From: Deltaproteobacteria bacterium
Lineage (GTDB): Bacteria > Myxococcota_A > UBA796 > UBA2385
Direction: 5' to 3'
Assembly: GCA_016792625.1 (NCBI GenBank)
Contig: JAEUKK010000203.1
Span: 62,001 to 126,000, forward strand
DNA: 64,000 nt
This document shows, piece after piece, positions 1-8,696 of the stretch (position 1 is the stretch's first letter; each line of letters starts with the position of its first letter). A model generated the notes under the pieces. That model had not been told where the DNA came from and did not search any database. It saw only the letters and a program-made list of their open reading frames with translations. The translations under genes were made by a program, and so were the position numbers.

Positions 1-121
1 TCGGCGCGGTGCGCCGCCGCCGGCTTCGCCGGACGCCTTGCCCCTGTCTCCCCGACTTTCGAAAGGCCAGGATTCGACGCTGGCGCGGCTCGTCGGCGCG
101 GCTCGTCGGCGCGGTGCGCCG
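1..121. repeat. Short GC-rich direct repeats with hairpin potential
   Basis: A 16-bp sequence, TCGGCGCGGTGCGCCG, occurs at 1-16 and again, identical, at 106-121. Each copy is an inverted repeat (CGGCGC, 3-nt loop, GCGCCG). Between them a 13-bp unit, GCGCGGCTCGTCG, is repeated twice in tandem at 83-108. The block lies just downstream of the minus-strand glutathione transferase gene, so the hairpins could act in transcription termination, although no T-run follows. The repeats are read directly; the terminator role is a guess. Confidence 0.5.
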
Positions 122-162
122 GACGCCGAATCGGTGTCAGGCCGTATCAGGGGTGGCCCGTA

Positions 163-783
163 TCAGGCCCGCGCGGCGACCACCCGCGGGTCGGCGAGGA
201 CCGCGTCAGCCAGGGCGATCAGGCGGGGCGTGGCCGCGAGGTGCTCGAGGGTGATCCCATCGAGGTGGCCGTGACGGATCTGCTCGACCTGCAGGGCGAT
301 GACCAGGTCGGCGATCGACAGGGCGTCGCCGCCGACGAAGACCCCGCCGCCGGCGGCGATGAGGCCGTCGACATAGGCGAAGACCCGCGCCATTACGCCC
401 GCGGCGAGCTCGGCCCGCATCGCCAGCTTCTTGGCCTGGTCGCGCTCAAAAAGGCTCGGGATCAGGGCGTGGGAGAGGGTGTCGTTCAGCGAGTCGAGCG
501 CGCTGTCGACCCGCAGCGCGGCCAGCGGCTCGGTCGGGTAGAGCGTGCGGTCGCCGGCATGGGCGGCGTAGCGCAGGATCGCCGCGGTCTGGACGATCTT
601 CTGCCCGTCGATCTCGAGCATCGGCACCGCGCCCAGCGGCAGCGCGCCGCTCGCCTTGGCTGCGCCGAAGCTGGGGAAGTCGAGCCGGACATCTTCGAAG
701 GGGAGGCCGCCGATGCGCAGGGCGAGGCGGATGGGCTCGGCGCGGCCGGCGGCGTTGAAGTAGGTCAGGCGGAGGGTCGGCAT
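163..783 (-). CDS. Glutathione S-transferase family protein (sigma-like)
   Basis: This 206-aa protein has the usual length of a cytosolic glutathione transferase. The N-terminal thioredoxin-like half starts with TLRLTYFNAAGRAEPIR, which matches the sigma/alpha-type start where a Tyr near residue 8 activates glutathione. The cis-Pro region follows (GAVPMLEIDG, about 52-61), then the IVQTAAILRYAA helix. The C-terminal helical half has the SIADLVIALQ motif (about 157-166) that corresponds to the conserved N-capping box. It should conjugate glutathione to electrophiles in the cytoplasm or act as a peroxidase; the substrate cannot be told. The ATG start has GGAGACCTCCC before it. It is transcribed alone, and the lipase gene upstream ends about 155 bp away. 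Confidence 0.88.
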   Translation of the reverse strand: MPTLRLTYFNAAGRAEPIRLALRIGGLPFEDVRLDFPSFGAAKASGALPLGAVPMLEIDGQKIVQTAAILRYAAHAGDRTLYPTEPLAALRVDSALDSLNDTLSHALIPSLFERDQAKKLAMRAELAAGVMARVFAYVDGLIAAGGGVFVGGDALSIADLVIALQVEQIRHGHLDGITLEHLAATPRLIALADAVLADPRVVAARA

Positions 784-938
784 GGGAGGTCTCCAGGTGA
801 AGGGCGCGCGTAGCTATCCGTGCGCTCGCCCACCGCCCGGCGCCGCGGGCGCCTTTGTCGAAAACGAAGCCCCCGGGGGCGTTGCGGGGGCGGGAGCCCC
901 CGCCCACAGCCGCTTCGACCGCCGCGGCTGGCCGCCGG

Positions 939-2396
939 TCAGCGCTGGGCCGCCTCGCGGGCCCGCAAGCGCTTGACCGCGGCGGAGAAGGCCCGACCGA
1001 CGCGGGTCTGGTCGCGGAGCTGGGCCAGCTTGGGCCAGACCGTGCGCTCGCCGTCGAGCACGTACTGGGCCAGCTCGGTAGGGGTCGGGTTGCTGACCAG
1101 CTTGGGGATGATGTCGGGCCGCAGGGGAGGATGGAGCTCGATGTCGCCGTGGTAGTCCTGACGCAACAGGAGGTGCGCCTGCTCGCTGAGCTGGCCCAGC
1201 GTGCCCGGCAGCCCGCGGCCCGCCCGCTGGAGCAGCTCGGCGGCGATGGTGCCCTGGCTCCACGCGGCGCTGGTCAGGGCGGCGAGGGCTTGGCGCCGCA
1301 GGCCGGCGCCGGGGCGGTCCTGCGCAAAGGGCACCACGTGCGGGTTGGTCTGGCTGACAATGAAGTGGTTGACGTTGTGCAGGCGCGCGAGGCGCTGCTT
1401 GGGCAGGTCGGCCTGCAGGCTTCCGTCGACCCACAGCTCGCCCGGCCAAGCGGGCCCCTCGACCCCGCCGGGCGGGCGCTGGCGCAGCTCGACCGGCGGG
1501 AACAAGCCGGGGAGGGCCGAGCTGGCCAAAGCGGCCCGCGCCACCAGCACGTCGGGGGCGGTCAGGTGGGTGAGCAGGCGCGGCTTGCCCATCCGGCGGG
1601 GGGAGCTGACCGAGATGTTCAGGACCCGCCCGCTCTGGGCGTGGGCCTCGGCGAAGGTGGCCTGCCCCACGTTGTGCAGCAGCACGTCGTAGAGGCGCTG
1701 GGGGTCGAGCAGGGCCCGGCGCGAGAGGGCCAGCGTGGGCGCCACCGCCTTCAGGCCGTCGCGGCGCAGCTGGCTGAGATCGTCGAACATGGCGCGCAGG
1801 CCGTCATCGTCGCGGGTGCAGACCCCCGCGGCGATCATCGCGCCAGTGCTGGCCCCCGACAAGATCTCGGGCAGCAGCCCCTCGTCGAAGAGGGCCTTCA
1901 CCACGCCGAGGTGGTGAAAACCCCAGGTGGCGCCGCCCGAGAGCAGCAGGGCCGAGCGGCCGAACAGGCGGGCGTGGGCCTCGAGCCGCGCGCAGGCGCT
2001 GGCCAGGGCCTCGCGGGGCACGAGGCGGTCGGCGAGGTCGAGCAGGGCGTCCTCGGCGGCGGCGAAGAAGGCCTCGACCAGCTGTGGGGGCCCCGAGCGG
2101 GCCACCACGTAGAGCCCCGGGTCGGCCAGATCGACGAGGTGCCGCTGCAGGTGCTCTTCGAGCGCGGCAGCGAGCCCCCAAGGGTCGGCCGCCGCCCGCC
2201 GCTCGGCCCAGGTCGAGATGGCGCGCGTGAGGCCGGGGGCGTCGTAGGGGGTGCGTCCGGGGGAGCGCCTCCACTCCGCGGCGCCGCTCACCGCATCCCA
2301 GGCTGCGGCCCCCGCCCGCCAGTCGGCCACGCTCTTGGCCTCGGCCATGGCCCGCTCGATGGGCCGGAGCGCGTCGTTTTCGAGCATCGCGAACAT
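939..2396 (-). CDS. Patatin-like triacylglycerol lipase with N-terminal DUF3336 domain
   Basis: The 485-aa protein joins a DUF3336 domain (about 20-125; W26 and the YDAPGL segment at 51-56) to a patatin lipase domain (about 145-350). The oxyanion loop is SGGATWGFHHLG (153-164). The nucleophile is Ser183 in GASTG, and the dyad Asp324 is in VDGS, followed by the NVNHFIVSQTNPH stretch typical of yeast Tgl3/4/5 and plant SDP1 lipases. These families hydrolyse triacylglycerol or phospholipid acyl esters with a Ser-Asp dyad. There is no signal peptide, so action at intracellular lipid or the inner membrane face is inferred. The open frame continues upstream, but the ATG at 2396 sits 8 bp after the preceding lipoprotein gene's stop and gives a sensible N-terminus. 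It is probably co-transcribed with that gene. Confidence 0.88.
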   Translation of the reverse strand: MFAMLENDALRPIERAMAEAKSVADWRAGAAAWDAVSGAAEWRRSPGRTPYDAPGLTRAISTWAERRAAADPWGLAAALEEHLQRHLVDLADPGLYVVARSGPPQLVEAFFAAAEDALLDLADRLVPREALASACARLEAHARLFGRSALLLSGGATWGFHHLGVVKALFDEGLLPEILSGASTGAMIAAGVCTRDDDGLRAMFDDLSQLRRDGLKAVAPTLALSRRALLDPQRLYDVLLHNVGQATFAEAHAQSGRVLNISVSSPRRMGKPRLLTHLTAPDVLVARAALASSALPGLFPPVELRQRPPGGVEGPAWPGELWVDGSLQADLPKQRLARLHNVNHFIVSQTNPHVVPFAQDRPGAGLRRQALAALTSAAWSQGTIAAELLQRAGRGLPGTLGQLSEQAHLLLRQDYHGDIELHPPLRPDIIPKLVSNPTPTELAQYVLDGERTVWPKLAQLRDQTRVGRAFSAAVKRLRAREAAQR

Positions 2397-2404
2397 CGGC
2401 GCCC

Positions 2405-3517
2405 TCAGTCGACCACCGCGGCGGGAGGATCGGCCGGGGCCTCGCCCGCGCGGGTGGCCAGGGCGGCCTCGTCGGTCGGGCTGGGCGGCGCGGCCGGGTC
2501 GGGCGGGGTCGCGGTCGCGGTCGCCGGGTCTGCGGGAGGGGGCGGCGCGGCGGCGGGCGGAGGGGGGCTGGCCACCGAGGGGGTCGCGGCGGCCACGGCG
2601 GCGGAGGGGATGGCCCCCGCCGGCAGGATGGCCCGCGCCCCGTGCAGCCGGCCCGGGGCGATCTGGAACTCGCCGTCGCCGACGCTGACCCGGCGCTTGC
2701 CGAGGCCGCCGCTGCTCTGCTGGGCGGACCAGTAGATCATGCCCCGGGCGCTGCCGTCGGCGTTGCGGATGTGGTCGATGAACACGGCGCTGTGGCCCTT
2801 GCCGCTGTTGCGCCAGAACTGCACAAAGTCGCCGGGGCGCAGGTCTTCGAGGCGGTCGACCCGCTGGGCGAGGCCGCGGCGGGTCAGGGCGTCGACCGGG
2901 CCGCCGAGGCTGCCGTCTTCGACGTACCAGGTGGCGCGCAGGGCGAGCAGCTCGTCGCCGCTGATCTGGGGCTGAAGCACGGCTGCGCCGCCGCTCTCGT
3001 CGAGGGCGCGCAGCCAAAGCTCCCACGTGATGCCGCTGCAGTGCACCTGGCCGGCCGGGCTGCCCTCGGCCAGCAGGGTGTCGCCCCAGCGCAGCGTGCG
3101 GCTGGTGCCGTCGGTGTGCTGCCCGCGCTTCCAATAGTAGGTGTAGGTGCCGTCGGTCGGGTAGCTCTCGAGCAGCCGCAGCACGGCCTTGTTGAGGGGC
3201 GCGCCGGGGATGGTCGGCGCGGCGGGGGCGGTCGCGCCCAGCTCAACCGCCGCGTCGACCGCGGCGAGATCGGCGCTGGGGGCGGCTTCTTCGGCCAGAT
3301 CGGCCGGCGCGCTCGGGTGCGCAGCTGCGGGAGCGTTCGCCGCAGGGCCTGGGGTGATCGGCGCGTCGACCGTGCTGTGGGTATGGACGGTGGGGGTCGG
3401 TGGGGCAGACCCGCCACAGGCGCCCAGGCCGAGGGCGGTCGCCAGCAGCGCGGCGCTGCGGACGGCGCTGGCGGCGCGGGCGGCGGGCAGGGCGGGAAGG
3501 CAGGCGGGCGCGGTCAT
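2405..3517 (-). CDS. Lipoprotein with NlpC/P60- or CHAP-like cysteine peptidase domain
   Basis: This 370-aa protein has a lipoprotein signal with lipobox LGAC (Cys34) and an Ala/Pro-rich linker to about residue 105. A globular domain follows in which Cys160 (QVHCSGITWELW) and His242 (GKGHSAVFIDHI) are spaced and set as in NlpC/P60 or CHAP peptidases; the preceding LRPGDFVQFW (226-235) also fits that fold. Such enzymes cleave peptidoglycan stem peptides in the periplasm. The C-terminal 100 residues are Pro/Ala-rich and probably disordered. The family assignment rests on motif geometry, so the exact subfamily is uncertain. Its gene immediately precedes the lipase gene on the same strand. Confidence 0.65.
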   Translation of the reverse strand: MTAPACLPALPAARAASAVRSAALLATALGLGACGGSAPPTPTVHTHSTVDAPITPGPAANAPAAAHPSAPADLAEEAAPSADLAAVDAAVELGATAPAAPTIPGAPLNKAVLRLLESYPTDGTYTYYWKRGQHTDGTSRTLRWGDTLLAEGSPAGQVHCSGITWELWLRALDESGGAAVLQPQISGDELLALRATWYVEDGSLGGPVDALTRRGLAQRVDRLEDLRPGDFVQFWRNSGKGHSAVFIDHIRNADGSARGMIYWSAQQSSGGLGKRRVSVGDGEFQIAPGRLHGARAILPAGAIPSAAVAAATPSVASPPPPAAAPPPPADPATATATPPDPAAPPSPTDEAALATRAGEAPADPPAAVVD

Positions 3518-3630
3518 GGCGGGGTCTCCGGGATGGAGCCTATTCCGCGGGCCGCGGGCGGGCGCGGCGGCCTGCGCCGGATCGGTGGCCGCGCGCGGCG
3601 GGCCGCACTAGGCCGCCGGCGGAGGTGCCC

Positions 3631-3894
3631 ATGTCCGAGACCGCTGATGACCGCCTCGCCGCCGCGCTCGCCGCGCTCGACGAGGCCCTCGAAGACCCTG
3701 CCCGGCTCAGCGAGGCGAGCCGGGCCCAGCTCGCCGGCACCTTGCTGCGCATCGAGGCCGCGCTCAGCGCCGCCGCCGAGCCCCGCCACCCCGACGAGGC
3801 CGCCGCGGTGACCGCCCGCTTCGCCGTCGAGCACCCCGCGCTGCACGACGCGCTGCAGCGCCTCGGGGCCATGCTCACCGGCTCGGGCATCTGA
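3631..3894 (+). CDS. DUF4404-like small protein
   Basis: This 87-aa acidic protein is predicted to be all-helical. It resembles the DUF4404 family: an N-terminal helix ending in an L-x-ELL-like segment, an acidic middle, and a C-terminal FAVEHPALHDALQRL segment followed by a short Gly-containing end. The function of the family is unknown. The ATG start is preceded by GGCGGAGGTGCCC, a good ribosome binding site. The frame stays open upstream, but no better start is seen. It is a single plus-strand gene between two minus-strand units. Confidence 0.72.
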   Translation: MSETADDRLAAALAALDEALEDPARLSEASRAQLAGTLLRIEAALSAAAEPRHPDEAAAVTARFAVEHPALHDALQRLGAMLTGSGI

Positions 3895-3906
3895 GCCGGC
3901 GCGCCC

Positions 3907-5373
3907 TCAGGCCTGCACCCGGCTGGCGTAGAGCTTGCGCAGGCTGACCGGCGCGCCCAGCGCGCGCAGCTCAAGGCGGTGCAGGCCGGGCTCCAAGCCC
4001 ATGGCGAGGCGCTGCTCGACGTAGCGCGGGCTGTGGCGCGGGCGGCTGCGGTCGACCACCGCGTCGACCTCGGCCACAACGCCCCGCTGCACGTCGATCG
4101 TGTAGGTGTCGCCGGTGCGGTTGAAGCCCGGGCGCCGCCACCAAGCGGCGGGCACGCTCACCTGGCCGTCGGCGCTGGTGAGATCGACCGTGTTGCGGCC
4201 CTGTCCCTGGGGCCCGCTGCGGCTGCCTTCGAGGGTGTAGCCGCCGGTGTCATCGGTCATGCGCAGCGTCCACCGCTGGTCGCTGAGCCGGTCGGCCGTC
4301 GCCAGCCGCAGGCCGTGGGGGCCGACGTCGCGCGCGGGGACGCCGACCTGAGCGGCGTTTTCGGCGCCCCGCACCACGGGCCCCTGCACAAAGCTCGGGT
4401 GCGCCGCGGGCGCCTTGCCGTCGACCTTGACCGCGAGGCGGCCCTCGCCCGGCGCGAGGCCGAGGTCGAAGCGCCCGCCGGTGGCCTCGAGCTCGAGCTT
4501 CTCGCCGGGGTGCAGCACGCGGTCGATGGAGAGGACCTCGAGCTTGGGCTCGGGCGCCCCCGCCGGGGGCAGGCTCAAGGTCGCGGCGAGCAGCACTTGC
4601 AGCATCCAGGCGCCATAGGGCGACTGGTGCACCTTGTCGCGCAGCAGGGCATCGAGCCCGAGCTTGTTCTCGTTGAGGTAGCGGGCCCACTCGGCCCGGT
4701 GCTCGAGCAGCTCGGCCCCGTGCGTGGCGCAGAGCTCGCGCAGCTCGGCCACCTTCTGGTCGGGCGCGTCCTCGGATTGGCCCCAGAGGGCGGCGTCGCT
4801 CTGGCGCCAGTGCACCGTCGGCACGATGATCTCGGCGCTGGTGCGGGCCCGCAGCTGGGTGAGCAGGTCGGCGAGGTCGCGCGGCTTGCCGATCGTGTAG
4901 ATGAGCACCACGTCAGGGTTCGCGGGGATGACCTCGCCCTCGGCCCAGCCCCGCAGGTACTGCCAGGGCACGGCGTTCCCGATGGTCTGCTTCCAGAGCA
5001 GGGGCGGGGCCTGCGGCCAGCGCGCCCGCAGCGCGTCGAGCGCGTGGCGGCCGAAGCCCAGGCCGTTGGTGTAGGAGCTGCCCAGGGCCCAGATGACGAA
5101 GGGGCGGGTGGGGTCGGGCGGGCTCGACAAGGTCTGGCGGGCCCGGACCAGCCCCGCGCCGGCGCGGGCGCTGAGCTGCGGCACATAGGGCGCGGCCCCG
5201 GCGGGCGGCAGCGGCGGGGCGCGCCCGGCCGGGCGATCAGGCGCCTCTTGGCCCTCTGCGCCGTCGTCTTCGGCGTGGGCCCAGGGGCAGAGCGCGAGGC
5301 CCGCGGCGCCGGCCAGCAGCAGGCGGCGGCTCAGCGCGGGCGCGGCCGTCGCGGGGGAGCGGTGGGTGGGCAT
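3907..5373 (-). CDS. Secreted SGNH/GDSL-type hydrolase (paralogue 1)
   Basis: The 488-aa protein starts with a twin-arginine-like signal (SRRLLLAG at 15-22, cleavage probably after AHA at 32-34). An SGNH hydrolase domain follows. Block I is ALGSSYTNGLG, with Ser100 the likely nucleophile. A Gly/Asn segment IGNAVPWQYLRGW (131-143) may supply oxyanion residues, and block V is DKVH with Asp246 and His249. A beta-rich C-terminal region of about 200 residues is shared with the neighbouring paralogue. The family removes acetyl or other acyl esters, often from polysaccharides; the substrate is unknown here. It is the last gene of a cysD-cysN-SGNH-SGNH run, 17 bp after its paralogue. Confidence 0.75.
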   Translation of the reverse strand: MPTHRSPATAAPALSRRLLLAGAAGLALCPWAHAEDDGAEGQEAPDRPAGRAPPLPPAGAAPYVPQLSARAGAGLVRARQTLSSPPDPTRPFVIWALGSSYTNGLGFGRHALDALRARWPQAPPLLWKQTIGNAVPWQYLRGWAEGEVIPANPDVVLIYTIGKPRDLADLLTQLRARTSAEIIVPTVHWRQSDAALWGQSEDAPDQKVAELRELCATHGAELLEHRAEWARYLNENKLGLDALLRDKVHQSPYGAWMLQVLLAATLSLPPAGAPEPKLEVLSIDRVLHPGEKLELEATGGRFDLGLAPGEGRLAVKVDGKAPAAHPSFVQGPVVRGAENAAQVGVPARDVGPHGLRLATADRLSDQRWTLRMTDDTGGYTLEGSRSGPQGQGRNTVDLTSADGQVSVPAAWWRRPGFNRTGDTYTIDVQRGVVAEVDAVVDRSRPRHSPRYVEQRLAMGLEPGLHRLELRALGAPVSLRKLYASRVQA

Positions 5374-5390
5374 CGCGCCTCGGGGCGGCC

Positions 5391-6824
5391 TCAGGCCTGG
5401 ACGGTGTGGGCGTAGAGCTGGCGGAGGTGCACGGGCGCGCCCTCGGCCTGCAGGACCAGGCGGTGGGCCCCCGGGCTGAGGCCGACCGCGAGCCGGTGCT
5501 CCACGTAGCCGCCCAGGTGGCGCGCGGCCTGTGGGTCGAGCGCGGCGCTGACCTCGTCGACCACGCCCCGCTGCACGCTGATCTGGTAGGTGTCGCCGGG
5601 TCGGCTGCGCTCAGGGTAGCGCCACCATCGGGCCGGGACCAGCAGCTGGCCGTCGGCTGAGGCGCTGTCCTCGGCGATGAGGCCCTCACCCTGGGGGCCC
5701 GCCCCCGCGGCCTCGAAAAGGTAGCGCGTAGGCGGGTCGAGCACGGTGAGCGTCCACTGGTCGGGGCCGTGTAGGCCCGCGGGCCCGGGGCGCACCCCAT
5801 GGGGGCCCGTCTCGCGGGGGGTGGCGCCGGGGATCGCGGCGTTGGCGGGGCTGAACCGCACGGGGCCCAGCACCGCCGCGCGGTGGGCTGGGGCGGGCTG
5901 GTCGTCGATCTGCACCCGCAAGCGGCCTGCGCCTGCGTCGAGGCCGAGGTCGAAGCGCCCGCCGCGCACCGTGAGCGCGAGCGGCGCGCCGGGGGTGAGG
6001 CTGCGGTTGAGCGCGTGGATCTCGACCCGGGGATCGACCGCCCCCGATGTGGGCGCGGCGAGGGCCGCGGCGAACAGCAGCTGCAGGATGTGTGTGCCGT
6101 AGCGGCTCTGGTGGAACTTGTCGCGCAGCAATGCATCGATGGGGAGGTTGTTCTCGCGCATGTAGCGGGCCAGCTCGGCCCGGTGCTCGAGCACGAAGGC
6201 GCCGTGTTTGGCGCAGGTCGCGCGCAGGGCCGCGACGTCTTGGTCGGGGGCGTCCTCGCGCTGCCCCCAGTGGCTCGCGTCGTTCGCGCGCCAGTGCACG
6301 GTCGGCACCACCACCTCGGCGGTGGTGCGCTTGCGCAGCTGCGCGAGGATGTCATCGAGGTGGTGCATCATCCCGACGGTATAGATGAGCACCAGATCGG
6401 GGTTCGCGGGGATGACGTCGCCTTCGAGCCAGCCGCGGAGGTACTGCCAGGGGGTCGCGTTGCCCACCGTTTGGCGCCAGACCAGGGGCGGGGCGCCGGG
6501 GCACGCGGCGCGGAGCTGCTCGAAGGCCACGCGCCCGAGGCCCAGCCCGTTGGTGAAGCTGCTGCCGATCGCGTAGACCAGGAAGGGTCGGCTGGGGTCG
6601 CGGGGGGCGCGCAGGCTCTGGCGGGCGCGCGGCGCGAAGTCGGCCGCGGCCGGCCAGAGGGCGGGGGTGTAGGGTGCGGCGCCAGGGGGTGGCGCGGGCG
6701 GCGGCGGGGCTGGTCGGGGTGGGCGCGGGATCGGCGCCGCAGCCTGGGCCGCGAGGCCGCAGCACAGCGCTCCGCCGCCAGCCATCAGGGCCCGCCGGGA
6801 CCAGCCCGCGGCCCCGCCGCTCAT
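5391..6824 (-). CDS. Secreted SGNH/GDSL-type hydrolase (paralogue 2)
   Basis: This 477-aa protein is a tandem paralogue of the next downstream gene. It has a twin-arginine-like start (SRRALMAG, 9-16), a Pro-rich linker (31-48), block I AIGSSFTNGLG with Ser89 the likely nucleophile, the GNATPWQYLRGW segment (121-132), and block V DKFH with Asp235 and His238. The C-terminal beta-rich region also matches its neighbour. Secretion through the Tat system would put it in the periplasm or outside. Its ATG overlaps the TGA of cysN by 4 bp (ATGA), so it is very likely translationally coupled to sulfate-activation genes. That is an unusual partner for an SGNH esterase. The substrate is unknown. Confidence 0.75.
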   Translation of the reverse strand: MSGGAAGWSRRALMAGGGALCCGLAAQAAAPIPRPPRPAPPPPAPPPGAAPYTPALWPAAADFAPRARQSLRAPRDPSRPFLVYAIGSSFTNGLGLGRVAFEQLRAACPGAPPLVWRQTVGNATPWQYLRGWLEGDVIPANPDLVLIYTVGMMHHLDDILAQLRKRTTAEVVVPTVHWRANDASHWGQREDAPDQDVAALRATCAKHGAFVLEHRAELARYMRENNLPIDALLRDKFHQSRYGTHILQLLFAAALAAPTSGAVDPRVEIHALNRSLTPGAPLALTVRGGRFDLGLDAGAGRLRVQIDDQPAPAHRAAVLGPVRFSPANAAIPGATPRETGPHGVRPGPAGLHGPDQWTLTVLDPPTRYLFEAAGAGPQGEGLIAEDSASADGQLLVPARWWRYPERSRPGDTYQISVQRGVVDEVSAALDPQAARHLGGYVEHRLAVGLSPGAHRLVLQAEGAPVHLRQLYAHTVQA

Positions 6825-8578
6825 CGGCGGACCATGCCCGCTTGCACCGCCGCGCCGACCACCGCCGCGGTCGCCTTGTCGAGATCATCGACTGGGAGCC
6901 CGCTCAGGGGCAGGTCGATGGCCCCGAGGCCCGCGGGCGGCGCCACCTGGGCCCCGACCACGACCACGAGGCCCGCGTCGACGAAGCGCTGCGCCGCCTG
7001 CGCGAGGCCGACCCCGAGCCCGCCGCCGTAGCGGGGGTCGCCGTCGTCGAGCACGACCGCGAGGGTGTTGCCGTCAAACAGCCGGCGCTCGGCGGCGAAG
7101 GCCAGCGCGGTGCGGGCCGCGTCGGCGCCGCCCCACAGCCAGAGCACGCCGGGCGCGTGGCCGAGGCGCCGCTCGCGCTCGGCGGCGCTGACCTCGGTGC
7201 CGCCGTCTTGCTCGGCCTTGCCCTCGTCGCGGTCGGACTCGGCGATCATGCCGGCGCCGACAGTGTTGTTGTTCACCGGGTCGATGAAGATCAGCGCGCC
7301 CATCGCCCGGTTCTGGCGGTAGGGGTCGGTGGGCAGCGGCTTGTGCGAGGTGAACCGCACCCGCGCGATGTCGTTGAGCTTGAGCTCAGACACGCCGGCG
7401 ACCGGCTGCAAGGTCTCGAGATCGACGCGGTGCTCGATGGCGTCGATGGTGACCCGCCCGTAGCCGGCGCCGTGCTTCATCAACCAGCTGCGGCCGGGGT
7501 CGAGGGGCGTGTCGCTCATCCACACGACGTGGGCGGTGTGGTGGCGGCTGACCCGGGGCTGGTTGTCGGACTTGACGATGACATCACCGCGGCTGATGTC
7601 GATCTCGTCTTCGAGCCGGAGCACGACCGCCTGCGGGGGGTAGGCCCGCTGCAGCTCACCCTCGAAGGTGTCGATGGCCTTGACCCGGCTCGTGCGGCCC
7701 GAGGGCAGGACGGTGATCGCGTCGCCTTTGCTGATGAAGCCCGAGGCCACCTGGCCGGCGAAGCCCCGGTAGTCGAGGTTGGGGCGGATGACCGTCTGCA
7801 CCGGCATGCGGAAGTCGCGCAGGTTGACGTCGCGCCGGATGGGCACCTGCTCAAGGAACTGGAGCACCGTGGGGCCGCCGTACCAAGCCATGCGGTGGGC
7901 GCCGGGGTCGACGATGTTGATGCCCAGCAGCGCGCTGACTGGCACAAAAGTGACGCTGGTGAAGCCAAGCTGGCCGGTGAAGGCGCGGAACTCGGCCACG
8001 ATCTCGGCGAAGCGGGCCTCGCTGTAGTCGACGAGGTCCATCTTGTTGACCGCGACCAGCAGGTGGGGGATGCCCAGCAGGTCGGCGATGTAGCCGTGGC
8101 GCCGGCTCTGGGTGAGCACGCCGAGACGGGCATCAATCAGGATGATCGCCACGTTTGCGGTGCTGGCCCCGGTCGCCATGTTGCGCGTATATTGGACGTG
8201 GCCGGGCGTATCGGCGATGATGAACTTGCGCGCCGGCGTGCTGAAGTAGCGGTAGGCCACGTCGATCGTGATGCCTTGCTCACGCTCGGCGCGCAGGCCG
8301 TCGGTCAAGCGGGCGAAGTCGATCGCCCGCTCGCCGGTGTCGGTGGTGCGCGTCGCATCCGCGAGCTGGTCGTCGTAGACGCCCTTGCTGTCGTGCAGCA
8401 GGCGGCCGATGAGGGTGGACTTGCCGTCGTCGACGCTGCCCACGGCGCAGAGGCGGAGCAGCTCTTTCTCTTCGTTCTGCTTGAGGAAGCCGAGGATGTC
8501 GGTCTTGATCAGCTCCTCTTCTTGGGCGCGAGCGGCGTCGATCTCGCTCTCAGCAGCGGCGGTGGGGGCGGTGGTCAC
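6821..8578 (-). CDS. cysN: Sulfate adenylyltransferase subunit 1 (CysN GTPase) with degenerate APS-kinase-like tail
   Basis: CysN is the GTPase subunit of ATP sulfurylase. With CysD it makes adenosine 5'-phosphosulfate from ATP and sulfate in the cytoplasm. The elongation-factor-like GTPase is complete: P-loop GSVDDGKST (about 47-55), DTPGHVQYTRNM switch II and NKMDLVD. Two beta-barrel domains follow. The last 113 residues have the layout of an APS kinase (CysC) but are about half the usual length. GGADAARTALA stands where a P-loop is expected and LDDGDPRYGGGLG where the LDGD-R motif is expected, so kinase activity looks lost. I chose the GTG at 8578, with GAGG upstream, over a GTG nine codons further up (8605). 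Confidence 0.9.
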   Translation of the reverse strand: MTTAPTAAAESEIDAARAQEEELIKTDILGFLKQNEEKELLRLCAVGSVDDGKSTLIGRLLHDSKGVYDDQLADATRTTDTGERAIDFARLTDGLRAEREQGITIDVAYRYFSTPARKFIIADTPGHVQYTRNMATGASTANVAIILIDARLGVLTQSRRHGYIADLLGIPHLLVAVNKMDLVDYSEARFAEIVAEFRAFTGQLGFTSVTFVPVSALLGINIVDPGAHRMAWYGGPTVLQFLEQVPIRRDVNLRDFRMPVQTVIRPNLDYRGFAGQVASGFISKGDAITVLPSGRTSRVKAIDTFEGELQRAYPPQAVVLRLEDEIDISRGDVIVKSDNQPRVSRHHTAHVVWMSDTPLDPGRSWLMKHGAGYGRVTIDAIEHRVDLETLQPVAGVSELKLNDIARVRFTSHKPLPTDPYRQNRAMGALIFIDPVNNNTVGAGMIAESDRDEGKAEQDGGTEVSAAERERRLGHAPGVLWLWGGADAARTALAFAAERRLFDGNTLAVVLDDGDPRYGGGLGVGLAQAAQRFVDAGLVVVVGAQVAPPAGLGAIDLPLSGLPVDDLDKATAAVVGAAVQAGMVRR

Positions 8579-8696
8579 GGTGGCCTCGGGGCGGAGCGGG
8601 GGCACAGGCCAGCGCGCGGGGAGCGGCGGCCAGCGGCAAAGCGGGGATGCGTTCGGGGTGGCGCCCCCTGGCAGCGTGGGTGCGCCAAAATGGGGC

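Noticed and set aside
855..2735. 626-codon plus-strand open frame opposite the lipase
   Set aside because: There is no recognisable domain, while the minus strand has DUF3336 and patatin motifs.
8579..8605. GTG at 8605 as the cysN start
   Set aside because: No ribosome binding site precedes it, whereas the GTG at 8578 has GAGG at suitable spacing. The choice is not certain.
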